Below, piece after piece: positions 12,101 to 22,445 of a stretch of 60,000 nt of DNA. The notes below the pieces were generated by a model that was not told the DNA's origin, ran no database searches, and saw nothing but the letters and a program-made list of their open reading frames with translations. How positions within the stretch are numbered: the stretch's first letter is position 1; each line of letters begins with the position of its first letter. The position numbers were made by a program, and so were the translations under genes. Source of the stretch: Hydractinia symbiolongicarpus (taxonomy: Eukaryota; Cnidaria; Hydrozoa; Anthoathecata; Hydractiniidae); the NCBI RefSeq assembly GCF_029227915.1, contig NC_079883.1, forward strand, positions 6,326,001-6,386,000, given 5' to 3'.

Positions 12101-15100
12101 CTGTGTATTGACGTCATTTAAAGAGAATTTACTGTTGCGCTTTTACAATGAAATTGTGCGGATACTTACACGTGTGATGACATCAGAAAGTGCTGATTTG
12201 AACAGAAAAATTAACCAATCAGCTTGCACGCTAATGATAAACAAGACATTGAACAATAGTTATTGTGATTTCATTTTACCAAGAAGTACTCTCACGGAAA
12301 TAAAAATTAAAAACACTATTCGCCGATATTACGTGAGTTATAAATTTAGTTTAGTTGTTTTCCTTAGAAGTGTCATTCATTTTGGATGGTTTATCTATGA
12401 TATATTTAATTTAAAAAAATTGAACGTCATGCGAATCTTATACACCCGACTTTATTTTCATTCATACACATTTTTTGTATAAGAAACAACTTTATAAGAA
12501 ACTAACTTGTCGCCTTCCAAAGAAACTTTTACAAGTTGTGTAAACTTTTCACACGTGTCTCCCATCAGTCAATGACATTCAGATATAAGAACCTGGTGTA
12601 ACAATATATAGTACGAATATCGAGTAGATTATCCTAACAAATAGAATGAATACTTGAAAATTGAAGATTTTAACAGAGCATGCATAATTTTGTTGATAAT
12701 TCAAATGCTAGTGGCATTATTTCAACTATTCAAGTGTCTTTGTTGTGTCGAAGTCCTGATTTTGATTGCATATTCCTCTATAGGCCTGTTAAAATTAGGA
12801 AACTTTATAGAAAACTTTTTCAAGAAAAATGACCTCAAAAACTTTTATTTGTTTGTCGTGTGCTTTCTTATAAAAATGTGTAATACAGTTATTTATTTTC
12901 AGCTCGTAAAAGATTTTATTTTTATTTTTATTTACGTTATTGTAAAACGTACAAAAAGCGTATTTTCTGTTTCAGGGACACAGTTGGTCAAGAAAGGTAC
13001 AGAACAATGACCAAAAACTTCTTTCGCGGTGCTAAGGTTTGTGTTAATTGGTTGTATAATTATCCAGTCTGATTGATTGTTCCTTGTACGCTAATCTGTA
13101 TGCAGAACTCTACAACGTTTGCATAATAATCATACACACAATAAAAGTTGTATCGCATGATAATCATACACACAATTTAAGTGGTTATTGCATAATAACC
13201 ATACACAGTAAAAGTGGTTATTGCGTAATAATCATACACAGTGAAAGTGGTTATTGTGTAATAATCATACACATAATGAAAGTGGTTATCGCATAATAAT
13301 CATACACATAATGAAAGTGGTTATCGCATAATAATCATACACATAATGAAAGTGGTTATCGCATAATAATCATACACAGTAAAAGTGGTTATTGCATAAT
13401 AACCATACACACAATGAAAGTGGTTATTGCATAATAACCATACACAGTAAAAGTGGTTATTGCGTAATAATCATACACACAATAAAAGTTGTTTTCGCAT
13501 GATAATCATACACACAATTTAAGTGGTTATCGCATGATAATCATACACAATTTAAGTGGTTATTGCATAATAACCATACACAGTAAAAGTGGTTATTGCG
13601 TAATAATCATACACAGTAAAAGTGGTTATCGCAAAATTCATACACACAATTTAAGTGGTTATCGCATAATAATCATACACAGTAAAAGTGGTTATTGCGT
13701 AATAATCATGCACAGTAAAAGTGGTTATTGCATAATAATCATACACTGTAAAAGTGGTTATCGCATTAATCATATACACATTTTAAGTCGTTTTCGCATA
13801 ATAATTATACACACAATTTAAGTGGTTATTGCGTAATAATCATACACAGTAAAAGTGGTTATTGCGTAATAATCTCATACACACAATAAAAGTTGTTATC
13901 GCATAATAATCATAATTAAAACATTTTTCTTTATAGGGTGTTCTATTATTATTTGACGTCACCAACCGAAATTCCTTTGTTTTAATCGAGGAGTGGGTAT
14001 CTAGTTTGAAATCGGTGAGTGTCTTCTGGGTATTAAAAAAGCTGTAAAATTCGCACAGCAGAGTACTGTCTGCGAAAAAATATAATTTCCTGACTTGCTT
14101 TTATTTTGAATAGTGAATAATCAGGTTTGTGCTTTTTCTTAATAAGTAATATTTGACTTTTCGTAGTTTAACTTGGATAAAGAAGAAGTTTTTCTTATCG
14201 GCAATAAAATTGATCTGGATTATCGAGAAGTAACGTACAAAGAAGGAAAAGAGGTTAGCCTGCGAACTTAAATTTTTATTCATTGAAGTGATACTGATGG
14301 GCGAACGGGCGGATATGTTGAAGTGAAAATTCGCTATAAAATACTTAACTGCCTTTTCATTATACCCTTCTTTCTAAAGCTTAAATCCTTCAAAAAAAGA
14401 ACTGAATTTTGAGTGCCTATTTAGCTTGCACTAGCCTGTGGTATGAAATACATGAACTGAATTTTTTAGCCTGTACTAGCCTGTGGTATAAAATGAATGA
14501 ACTGAATTTTTAGCTTGCACTAGCCTGTGGTATGAAATAACTGAATTGAATTTTTAGCTTGCACTAGCCTGTGGTATAAAATAATGAACTGAATTTTTAG
14601 CTTGCACTAGCCTGTGGTATGAAATATTACGAAACAAGTGCAAAAACGGGAGAAAATGTAAAATCAGTAAGTGCATTTATAATTTTGTTTTTCTGCAGTA
14701 ATAATTTCCAATTTGTAACCTTACATAGTATACGATACCTTTTTTTAGACGGTTGAGTTACTGATTCATAACATGAAAGATTCCAACCATCCATTCGAGG
14801 TAGCTAGACTTGTTGATACAAGCAGTAACTTTTTGCACGTCTTGTTTTCGCATGTATGACGTTTTCGCGCATGCGCCATTTGAACGTATTTTATTGATAC
14901 TAATTTTTAAATTTTCTTCTCTTGGTAATAGACTGCTTGGTTAGTGAGTTCTTGAAAAGGTATAACTTGTAAATCTAGTAACCTTCAAACGAGGATTTTG
15001 AAATATTTTTTTTTTTAGAATGGACCAGTTCATGTTATTGACGGTGATGAATGGGAAGAAGTGTTTCGTGATCGCAAATCTGACAATAATAACATCAATC

Positions 15101-15156
15101 TAGGAAGGTTGGAGAGTGAAAAAATATCAGCAACTGGTTGGTGTTGTTACTCATGA
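3162..15156 (+). CDS. Rab-family small GTPase, nine coding exons
   Basis: Exons are 3162-3195, 4903-5037, 5475-5535, 12976-13036, 13937-14014, 14167-14253, 14601-14666, 14749-14799 and 15019-15156. All introns are GT...AG and phases agree, giving 236 residues. Visible motifs: P-loop GESSVGKT (29-36), switch I LPTIG (T55), WDTVGQE (77-83), NKID (136-139), TSAK (164-167), and a C-terminal WCCYS that fits CCxx geranylgeranylation as in Rab5. Rab proteins are GTP-dependent membrane-trafficking switches; this one should act on membranes after prenylation. It has an acidic N-terminal extension and a long C-terminal tail. Odd points are serine where Ras has G13 and valine where Ras has A59. I cannot assign a Rab subfamily. 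Intron 3 is 7.4 kb and contains three antisense peptide genes. Confidence 0.93.
3673..3705. repeat. Perfect 13-bp inverted repeat in Rab intron 1
   Basis: The arms ACAGCTTTCAATC and GATTGAAAGCTGT are separated by 7 bases. The stem is too short for a normal microRNA precursor and no flanking pairing was seen. Confidence 0.7.
3874..3909. repeat. Perfect 14-bp inverted repeat in Rab intron 1
   Basis: CAAGTTGTAAGTTG pairs with CAACTTACAACTTG across an 8-base loop. It lies about 170 bp from another perfect hairpin in the same intron. Function is unknown; a relic of a foldback element is possible. Confidence 0.7.
5536..8048. other. Rab intron 3, first part, no gene recognised
   Basis: This is the 5' third of the 7.4-kb intron. 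It is AT-rich and repetitive in texture, with no convincing exon, signal peptide frame or structured element that I could support before the antisense peptide gene. Confidence 0.45.
8049..8270 (-). CDS. Small secreted peptide with four cysteines
   Basis: The 73-residue frame opens with a hydrophobic signal-like segment (about residues 4-20, VTILGVICIILSLNQ) followed by a short mature part. Near the C-terminus it has the spacing C-x3-C-x4-C-x3-C, the core seen in the other secreted peptides of this window, but lacks the outer cysteine pair. On the minus strand a splice-acceptor-like AG lies six bases before the ATG, as in its relatives. It sits antisense inside intron 3 of the Rab gene. No known family is recognised; it could be a divergent or decaying member. 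Two ATGs (residues 1 and 4) are possible starts. Confidence 0.6.
   Translation of the reverse strand: MTKMVTILGVICIILSLNQVTCRKLIADIVLSRITGGLKPYMHNQKIKKCSFICIGTVCHNICNEKSRTRYMN
8271..9224. other. Spacer within Rab intron 3
   Basis: About 950 bp between two antisense peptide genes. No coding or structural feature was recognised. Confidence 0.4.
9225..9461 (-). CDS. Small secreted peptide with four cysteines
   Basis: The 78-residue frame begins MKISKISLVLVTMLMLLS, a good signal peptide, followed by a polar linker and a C-terminal core CRNVCFFNTCRDLC, spaced C-x3-C-x4-C-x3-C. The outer cysteines of the six-cysteine members are absent. A pyrimidine-rich tract ending in TTTTTAG lies five bases before the ATG on the minus strand and fits a 3' splice site. 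It lies antisense in intron 3 of the Rab gene, about 1 kb from the other four-cysteine member, suggesting local duplication. Expression and function are unknown. Confidence 0.65.
   Translation of the reverse strand: MKISKISLVLVTMLMLLSNSSQTHENVNPGQKHKQPNGFSIEKNYLSKSRTRIKKTCRNVCFFNTCRDLCWYITVYST
9462..11541. other. Spacer within Rab intron 3
   Basis: About 2 kb of AT-rich intron. Two plus-strand open frames (9704-9967 and 10327-10542) have no domain, signal peptide or splice support and are treated as chance. Confidence 0.4.
11542..11769 (-). CDS. Secreted six-cysteine peptide, intermediate type
   Basis: The 75-residue frame starts with a signal-like segment (MKLELFCIIMLLSVRVETG) and then a mature part with C-x7-C-x3-C-x4-C-x3-C-x7-C. 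The motif EEVCEEFCGGGFCYDVC joins features of both subfamilies: a four-residue central loop like the basic group, and INWK plus YDVCD resembling the DDSG group. A TTTTTTATTTAG acceptor-like tract lies seven bases before the ATG on the minus strand. It is the third peptide gene nested antisense in Rab intron 3. Function is unknown. Confidence 0.75.
   Translation of the reverse strand: MKLELFCIIMLLSVRVETGVINWKQAVVKHYQKTTTRDNVGSKCNTVNEEVCEEFCGGGFCYDVCDTKPRINCIA
11770..12975. other. End of Rab intron 3
   Basis: No gene recognised. Two plus-strand open frames (12108-12482 and 12654-13010) lack support; the second overlaps Rab exon 4 in the wrong frame. Confidence 0.4.
13110..13915. repeat. Minisatellite of about 33-37 bp units in Rab intron 4
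   Basis: More than twenty head-to-tail units carry the core ATAATCATACACA followed by AAAGTGGTTAT and GCATA or GCGTA. Unit length varies because the segment between CACA and AAG is AGTA, CAATTTA, TAATGA or similar. It occupies nearly all of intron 4, ending about 20 bp before exon 5. Open frames across it arise because many units are a multiple of three bases. Confidence 0.9.
14413..14600 (+). repeat. Four tandem copies of the exon 7 splice acceptor
   Basis: Units of 43-45 bp repeat the end of intron 6 and the first ~24 bases of Rab exon 7. Exon-like starts lie at 14425, 14470, 14514 and 14558; the functional one is at 14601. Each upstream copy has a T-rich tract, TAG and an exon-like start, mostly CTTGCACTAGCCTGTGG, then an in-frame TGA or TAA after 8-11 codons. 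Only the last copy continues into the TSAK-encoding sequence. The array is therefore a partial tandem duplication across the intron-exon border. Confidence 0.92.
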
Positions 15157-18042
15157 TCCATGAGCTATTTCTTTTTTTTTAATTTTAACAATTACAGATT
15201 CAGTCTCATTGTCAGTCTGCGCTTAGGCCCTGACAAGGCGGTGATTTTTGACAGAAAAGTTTTTAGATTTTTTTCTGAGACAGTTTGACCATTGTCTTTT
15301 GAATAGAAACACTAAGAAGAACCTACCTTAACTGAAGAAAAGCGCTGATATAGTAAGGATCAATAAGAATTTTAAGTGGCATAAATTATTTTTGACTGCG
15401 CATGCGCAGTACTCCTAATTAATTGATTTAACAAAAACTTTTACTAGCTAAAACGTGTTTCTACAACACGTTGATGTCTGCTATAAATTACTATTTTTTC
15501 ACTCAACTTCGATTCCAGCTTTCTCTTATTGTTTACAACAGACTTTAATTCATTGTTAGAGATACTAGTAACTAATTAGATGTATACGAAATAATTTTTT
15601 ACGGATATTTTTAATATATGAACATATCTTTTCCATTTTTTTTGTATAATATAGATATTTATAAAAAGCTTATTCTCCGCGATATTAAAATATGTATTTT
15701 AGTGCAAATTTATTTTATTTTGAAATTTATTTTGTTATTAAGAAAATTAAGTATTTTTGTAAGAACAATGAACTGCAAGAAACCTTTTAAAAAACCAAAA
15801 TGTTTTTATCTGACAAATGATCAGGGTCTTCTATTTTGAAGGAAAAACAGAATGCCATGTGAATCCGATGATGTTTGCGGGCTAATACCAAGTGCTTTCA
15901 GGTCCTTACGTGTTTTTTCAAGTACTTAGAGCGCATCTTTTCTCCAAGTTATACATGAATACATTTTTATGGAACATTGTGGTATGCAATTATTTAAATA
16001 AAATAAATTATTTTGTCACAGTTGACGGCGGAGGAAATTGTATTTTAAAATTTCTATTGTGTCGCCTACAATGTGGAATTTTTCGTCGCATGTTTTGACA
16101 CCCCCCCCCCCCCCCCCCTTGTCGCATACAAAAAGTACGTTTATCCTGAGGGAATTAGGAAGGGGGGTCATGTGATGACGAACAAAACGACCAGGGATTC
16201 TATATACTATGTGTACGTTTGCTTTCCAAAAAAAATATTTTTCTTTTTTTCTTTTTGATTGATTGTTTTGCGGCTGTGCAATATTGGATTAGTTAATTTC
16301 GAGAAGTAGTTGGTCGTATTGTTCGCTCGATGCGTAAAAAAATCACCCCCCTGGATTTTTGCCTTTCGTTAATAATGTTACGAGGGGGCTGACTTCTCGT
16401 TTAATTTCCTAAAGGTAGTTATCAGGAATGGAAACAAGTTTTCTTACTTTGTTTTTGTGGAGGAGGCCTCAAATACGTACATACGGAGGGGGGAGTATGC
16501 CAAAAGTAACTTTGGGCAGACAGCATGGCGAATACTTAGGCAAACGCATTCTTTGAATGTCCCCTTCCTCAATTTTTCTTAGATTTTTGCCAAAAGCATT
16601 GACATGAAATTGTCAATGTCATATCCACGACATGTAGCTAGCACGCACAACGACTTTTATTTTACACACTATAAATATACTCTATTTTATTTGTAATAAT
16701 TTCTATATAATTACTTGATTTCTATTTTTTTGCGTATTTATAGTATTAGTCACGCATAATATGAATTTGTTACAAAATTTACAAACGATGGAGTGTTTTA
16801 TAACCTTGTGTTGAAATAGCGATTTAACTGGTCAAGGTAGGTTATAGTGTCACCATCACATTTATTTTTAACGAAAAATCATAAAATAATAAGTTATATC
16901 GTTTTGTCAAAACGTCTTTCTATTTTCCTTCCAATGCTTCAAATCATGATATCCACTGTGTCAGGAATTCTCAGTCAGAAATGTTTGGTCTTCTTATGAA
17001 ATATCAGGAAAAAATGACGGGAATTTTAAACCTTCCACAGGTCCCAATAATGCATGTGCTTTTTTCTTCAATGTTTTCATTTTTAGTTAGTCTTGCTTCA
17101 TTTTTTTGCATTTTCTTTATCTTCTTAGTTCATCAGCCATAACTATAGGTAAAAGTAGGATAAAAATCCAAAGGATCAGGATCTTTAGCTAAAAAAACTG
17201 TCGCAAAAATGTCAACAATGTCAGAAAAATCGAGGTCCACTTTTGAGTGACCATTGTTTGTAAAATTTAGCACAGAAATCAGTATAAAATATCAAATTTA
17301 AGCTGTTTTAAGCATTTAGTTACCTCTATAATGTAGCTAACAAGTGAAATAGGCATCTAATATCACTTTTTCATCTCTTTGAGCTTTGTCCAGTGGTATA
17401 AGTAGTGTTGTAGTAATTGATTTTTTCTTGTACCGTGTCTGCTACATTTTCGGCTTTCACCCTTTTTGCAGCACAGAAAGATACCTCTTAGAACAACCAA
17501 TCAGGAACCTAATAATTTTCTTTTCTTAGTGCTCTTAATGGGTAAACAACTTTTGTGACTCTGAAACTCGTGGTTGTGTTCAGTTGTTTTTAATAATAAC
17601 CCCGTTTGACGCGATGCAAATCAACAATCACGACACGGTTCACCATGATTGATAAGTAATTGCAAAATATTTAATGTTAATTTAGTTAGCAAGTAAATCC
17701 GCGTCTCAACGGAATCAGTTTGCAACAAAACCTTGCAAATACTTAAAGTGGGTAGGCGAGACAACAAAAATGTTTCCCTAATTTAGTCCAAGAATTAATG
17801 TAAAGTTTATTACTTGAAAGTTTGAAAAACGCGGCACACCAAAACTTGTGCTTTCTTTAAAAAAATTTCATATATATATGTTACCTGCGAAAAAAACAAC
17901 AATATCTTTACACTAGCCGACTGCCGATTCACGGTTCGTGTTCTATAAAAAACATTCTCAAGAAAAACTTCGTCAATTCATTTTTGAGCAATTTTATTAC
18001 CAATCTGAACATTTTGTAGCTAATAAAGAATACACTGAATGT
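15157..18042. other. Intergenic, no gene recognised
   Basis: The region follows the Rab stop codon and should include its 3' UTR. It contains a poly-C run at about 16100-16118 and otherwise AT-rich sequence. Short open frames here have no recognisable domain. Confidence 0.4.
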
Positions 18043-18255
18043 TTAAAAAGTACATTTCTTCTTCCTTGCATGATAGCAGAAGTCATGGCAGTCGCCACCA
18101 TAACAAAATTCTTCACAAACTTGTCCCATATAGTACAAACACTTAGCTCTTCTTGAGTCTCTCACAAGGCGACTTCTCATTCTTCGAAATCCATGTGATT
18201 GATGAGCACATGTCAACAGAAATACCATACACAACAACACACAAACATTCTTCAT
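18043..18255 (-). CDS. Secreted six-cysteine basic peptide
   Basis: The 70-residue product starts at the second ATG (MKNVCVLLCMVFLLTCAHQ), chosen because it gives a clean signal peptide and matches paralogues. The mature region is arginine-rich, then shows C-x7-C-x3-C-x4-C-x3-C-x7-C with YYMGQVCEEFCYGGDCHDFC and a KKKC end. An acceptor-like TTATCAG directly precedes GATAG about 25-30 bases before the ATG; the same AG-GATAG junction occurs in the paralogues at 25.6 and 53.3 kb. Function is unknown; a secreted disulphide-stabilised peptide for defence, signalling or venom are all open. Confidence 0.82.
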   Translation of the reverse strand: MKNVCVLLCMVFLLTCAHQSHGFRRMRSRLVRDSRRAKCLYYMGQVCEEFCYGGDCHDFCYHARKKKCTF

Positions 18256-19469
18256 GGTACGACTTTTTTTTGTTCTATCCTGATAATACAATTATGTATT
18301 TATTTAAAAAAACAAGAATTTTTTAAATAATTATTGAAACACTATAATGTCATAATTTAGACACAGTCATTCTTAACGTCGAAACACAAAGTGATCGTTG
18401 AAATGCATTCGATCTAGCCGCTTTTTATTAAATTATTTTGGTTGCTCGTTGTTATTGAAAACTTTTTTAGTTCATCAAAACATTGAATATAAAGTAAACA
18501 ACTTTAAAAAATATTTCGCTTAAAATATTTAAATTTACTGACACGAAAGCCTTTTATGAATTCGCAGTCAATTCCAGTCGTTTATAAATATTTTCTTCTT
18601 CCGTATAAATGTTTTCTTTTTACTTTTCTGGCTAATTTTCTCCGATTAGCAATTATCTCATTGCGTCATAATCGACATTTTCTTTCCATGGAATTGATTT
18701 TTAATAAATTCTGTTTTTATGCTCGGTCTGAACACATCATGTAATGTTTTTACCAAGCAGTTGCGTCACGTTACACAGTTAATAACCTTTAAGTTTCCCA
18801 GAAACACAAAGTGCTAGAAAGAACAAAGAACCCTTAAAACGACATCACTATAAAACTAATATAATTAATCGGGAGAAAAATCAATAAGAAAAGTCGACAA
18901 AAAAGACAGTGAAAATTTCACTGAAATGAAATAAATTGTAGATAGATAGTAGAAATTGTAGAATTTTTTCTAGATTTTTTAGGCAGTTTTTTAAGTTCCA
19001 TACATATTGCCTCGTCCATAGTTGTTGTAGCTATATATATTAGAAATTTACTGATTTCAATGATATTTACAAGTCTCTTGCAGGTTTGTTATCAAAAAAT
19101 AAAAAGAAAGCCTTGATTCACTTTTCTAGTCGGTTATATTTAAACCTTGGAAAGCGTTATTATACCAAACAAAGTCTAAAATACTTTTCATAAGCAAACA
19201 GTGGTAGGGAACCAGGGATGAACAGGGAAATTTGTAAGGAACTTTCAGAACCATACCACATACATTCACGCAACGTATGAAAAAGTCATATATGATCAAA
19301 ATAAAGTGAGATATACAATATCTTTTTTAACGTTTAAGATCTCTGTTTTACCACTGAACTAGAGGGTTCTCCAAACGTTAAAAACGAGCAAATTACAGGA
19401 TAATTTTTGTATTAAGATGATAAGGCTAAAACATAAAACTGTTCAAGTTAAAAAACTTCACTTTTGGTG
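18256..19469. other. Intergenic spacer, no gene recognised
   Basis: About 1.2 kb of AT-rich sequence between two members of the peptide family. Nothing else was recognised. Confidence 0.4.
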
Positions 19470-19652
19470 TTATCTAGTCGAGCATTTCTTCTTTTTAACA
19501 TGTTAACAAAAATCAAGACATTAATCACAAAGTTCTTTACAAACGTCTTTCATAGGATATTTACATCGTCTTCTTGTTTTATTTCTTGTCCATGTATATC
19601 CTCTGTCAACTAATGTAAGTAACAAAAACAATAACAACACAACGGGAAACAT
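19470..19652 (-). pseudogene. Decayed copy of the basic six-cysteine peptide gene
   Basis: From the ATG at 19652 the frame encodes a signal-like segment (MFPVVLLLFLLLTLVDRG), a basic linker and the first three cysteines (CKYPMKDVCKELC). It is then broken by TAA at 19521-19523. The same frame continues with C-x3-C and is broken again by TAA at 19503-19505, before HVKKKKC and a stop at 19470-19472. All six cysteine codons therefore survive in one frame despite two stops, and the central loop is two residues short. The second stop sits where paralogues have tyrosine or leucine. An expressed three-cysteine truncation is possible but less likely. Confidence 0.8.
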
Positions 19653-20698
19653 AACGTGTGCTTGCCATGTAAAAATGAAATTTTTATAAGGTTTGCGGTC
19701 CTCAGTATCCAATATTTACTTTAATAATTTTCAACAAAGGATGTTATTTAAGTTTGTTTTTTTGTATAATTAAAAAAATTAAAAAAAAGAAATAAAAACT
19801 TTATATATTTCTACATATTGAACAAAATACACTACAATTTTCATGTACTGGAGACATATTCTATATTATTAAAGTTTTAAAGATATTGAAATACCAATAT
19901 TACCTGAGGGTGATGATACACCGAACCCTATTCAGTGCAGAGGAGGGAGGGGTGTGTGTTTCGCCCCCCTGCCTGTTCTTATTTTTTAATAAGTCTTTTT
20001 TGCTATGTTGCACAAGACTGATACTTTGTTTTTGATTGATCTTTTAAACGTAGATCTGCCAATTTTTAAGGTGTCATAACTCAGAGAGCTTCCTCGAAAC
20101 TAAAATTTCTATGAAATCTTTGTCGACAGGGTTATAAGTCAAAATTTAGAATTGACACCATACCTAAGTTTTCACTCGTGGCAAACCGATTTCACAATTT
20201 TTCAGATTGTCCAACGAAAATTTTTGTCCGACGAAAAATTTCTCCAAATGCAAATTTTCTAATATTTTAAACATTTCCACATATCTTGAAAATTCATATA
20301 GGTTATACTTTGTTGATAGAATTTAGGCAACCAACTGGTCCTTTTACAACAAAATTTATTGAAATTCATGCCAAGGACTCAAAATCTCACTGCTTTTTTG
20401 ACCTAATAATTGCCTTTCTCCTTTCAGAATTCGAACTTATCGATATCCAAGCAATAAAGCTCAATTCAATCACAAGCATGAGCAAACCAAAAGTAAATCC
20501 TTCTTGCCTTGAGGTATAAAACTTTTGAACAAACTTTTAGGCTTTTGGGAGAAATTTTCAATAAAAAGCAATCACAAGCATTTTACGAAAATTGATTAAT
20601 TGATACTTTATAAACATCTCCTGCTTTAAAGACTGGGGCAACTCTAGCTATTTTTAACCTTTTAGGAACAATTTCTGTAATTAGAAATGAATTAAATA
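19653..20698. other. Intergenic, no gene recognised
   Basis: AT-rich sequence with no recognised element. One plus-strand frame at 20286-20519 lacks supporting features. Confidence 0.4.
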
Positions 20699-21233
20699 CA
20701 GTAAACGTCTGTTAATTCGAATGCCGCTTAATTCGAACTTTCCGTTATTTCGAACAAATTGCCAAGTCCCTTGGGTTTGTCTTAATAAAGTCTTATATTT
20801 TGAGCTGCTTAATTCGAACTCCGCTAATTCAAACATTTCGCTAATTCGAACAATTTTTAGGTCCAACGCTGCACAATGCTCGTTAATTCGAAATTTTGTG
20901 TATCGATATATAAAATCTTATGGAAAATAAAAAAAAAAACGTTTTCATTTTTATTCATTTTTATTGTATCAATGGTAGTAAAATTTTTTTCAATTTATCA
21001 ATTAAATTGGCATTTCCAATAAAATGAAATTTACAAGAAATTTGGAGACTTTGCCCATCGCCAAGCAAACAATGTTAAAAGACATTTATAAAAAAGTTGT
21101 AGTAAAGTTGTAATAAAGTTATATTAGCATAAAACTTTTAAATGTTTATTAAAATTTTTGTTTTTTCTGAACTTCCGATAATCCGAACAAATAATTTAGT
21201 CCCTTGCGTGTTCGAATTAACGGATATCTACTA
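20699..21233. mobile_element. pogo/Tigger-like MITE
   Basis: The left end CAGTAAACGTCTGTTAATTC and the inverted right end TAGTAGATATCCGTTAATTC align over more than 20 bases, continuing GAA on both sides. TA precedes the left end. Repeated TTAATTCGAA motifs occur inside both ends. The length of about 535 bp and lack of a coding frame indicate a non-autonomous element; the pogo/Tigger family assignment rests on end sequence style and TA target and is inference. Confidence 0.7.
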
Positions 21234-21353
21234 AATTGATTTTGCGACAAAGAACTATATTTGGGTATTATCAAAACAGACATCTCTGATCATTTTCTTA
21301 TCTTTATCACCTCCAATACAAACTTTGATAAACAGTCAAACCATGTAAAAATA

Positions 21354-21400
21354 AACAAAAAGCCCTGCGGCTTAAAAATTTCCGCCATTAGCAATAATCT
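21354..21400 (+). mobile_element. Fragment resembling the left end of the DINE-like family
   Basis: AAAAAGCCCTGCGGCT followed by AAAAATTTCCGCC resembles the left terminus of the elements at 1.8, 42.9 and 49.3 kb, including a small hairpin (AGCC, CTGC, GGCT). No matching right end or tandem units were found. Confidence 0.4.
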
Positions 21401-22021
21401 GAACTTTGAAGAGGACTGAGTAATATGGGAAATAAAATCAATGAATATTCTAAAATTTGAAAATTCAATTTTGATTATTATTGTAACTGTAAATCATAGC
21501 TAACTTAACTTACATAAACTTCATTTCTCTATAAGAATAATTTTAAAAGAAAAATAATAAACCTGAAAATTGAAATAAAAACAAAATAAGAACAATGTCA
21601 AGGCTGAACATTTATCTATTTTCTCTTTTTCTCTGAAAAACAACTTGGAAAATATTTTTAAAGGTGGCAGCAAATTATTTTTTACATAATCAGTTACGAA
21701 AGGTAACTTTTCTTTTATAACACACTTGTCACGATTTTATAGGTATAATCACACGATGACCTATTTTTTCTTATTTGGCGCTTCTTTTACAGTGCAAATT
21801 ATATCGTAATTGCACTCTGTGGAGTGCACTCTTTAAGGAGCGCCGATAATATAAAAAATATATATGATGTTATAAATTCGAACTCAACTCATCATTTTTA
21901 ATAACTGCACAAATGTTTCATTGACAACCACTTCCCACGAACCAAAAAAAAAAGAAAATGGTTTTAAATCTGACAACTTTGAGGAAATCTTTATATTCGC
22001 AGGCTCAAAACATTGTTTAAA

Positions 22022-22445
22022 CTAAATCGCCACTTGATTTGAAAACCATTTATTGTACAAACTTTGAATGAGGGCTTTAGCACCTTTATTTACATTAATA
22101 TCCAGAGGTTGAAATTTATTTGTCAGGTTGTGCAGAACGATTACAACCTCGCAGTTATTTTTTGAACAAAATTCCTTCAATGTATCGTTATCTTGACCTT
22201 TGAAGGTATCCATAACAATAAACGAATGCTGCTCATTTGGGTACCCATTTTCCGTTTTTAACTTTATTAAGGTATGAAAAGATGGTTTCCTCAAAAAACT
22301 CAACTGATTTCTCAGTGTTTGACCAATGATTTTTGGTGAATGTGACGGAGAAAGAATTGGGAAATTTAAATTTTGGTAAAGAAAACTTAAACATTCTTTT
22401 CACCTTTAAAACTAAAGGTGTACTTTCCTGGAGAAACATATGTCA
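22022..22445 (-). pseudogene. Broken DDE (pogo/Tigger-type) transposase fragment
   Basis: One minus-strand frame reads NHWSNTEKSVEFFEETIF and a second continues with NEQHSFIVMDTFKGQDND, then VVIVLHNLTNKFQPLDINVN near its end. These resemble the C-terminal half of DDE_1-family transposases, where the second catalytic aspartate lies in a VMD/VLD strand and PLD comes near the end. The switch of frame near 22255 is a frameshift, and at the upstream end the reading frame changes again around 22390. No complete gene remains, so it is inactive. Whether it belongs to the MITE at 20.7 kb is unknown. Confidence 0.72.

Noticed and set aside
12654-13010. 118-codon hydrophobic frame in Rab intron 3
   Set aside because: It overlaps Rab exon 4 in a different frame, and hydrophobicity follows from T-rich DNA.
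13489-13821. 110-codon frame with repeated GYCIIIIHSKS-type units
   Set aside because: It is the translation of a minisatellite whose unit length is often a multiple of three, inside an intron.
13110-13915. CRISPR-like repeat array
   Set aside because: Repeats are directly contiguous with variable short linkers and no unique spacers, in a eukaryotic intron.
16100-16118. Poly-C tract, and poly-G tract at 39944-39961
   Set aside because: Simple homopolymers prone to sequencing and slippage effects; no structure around them suggests a function.
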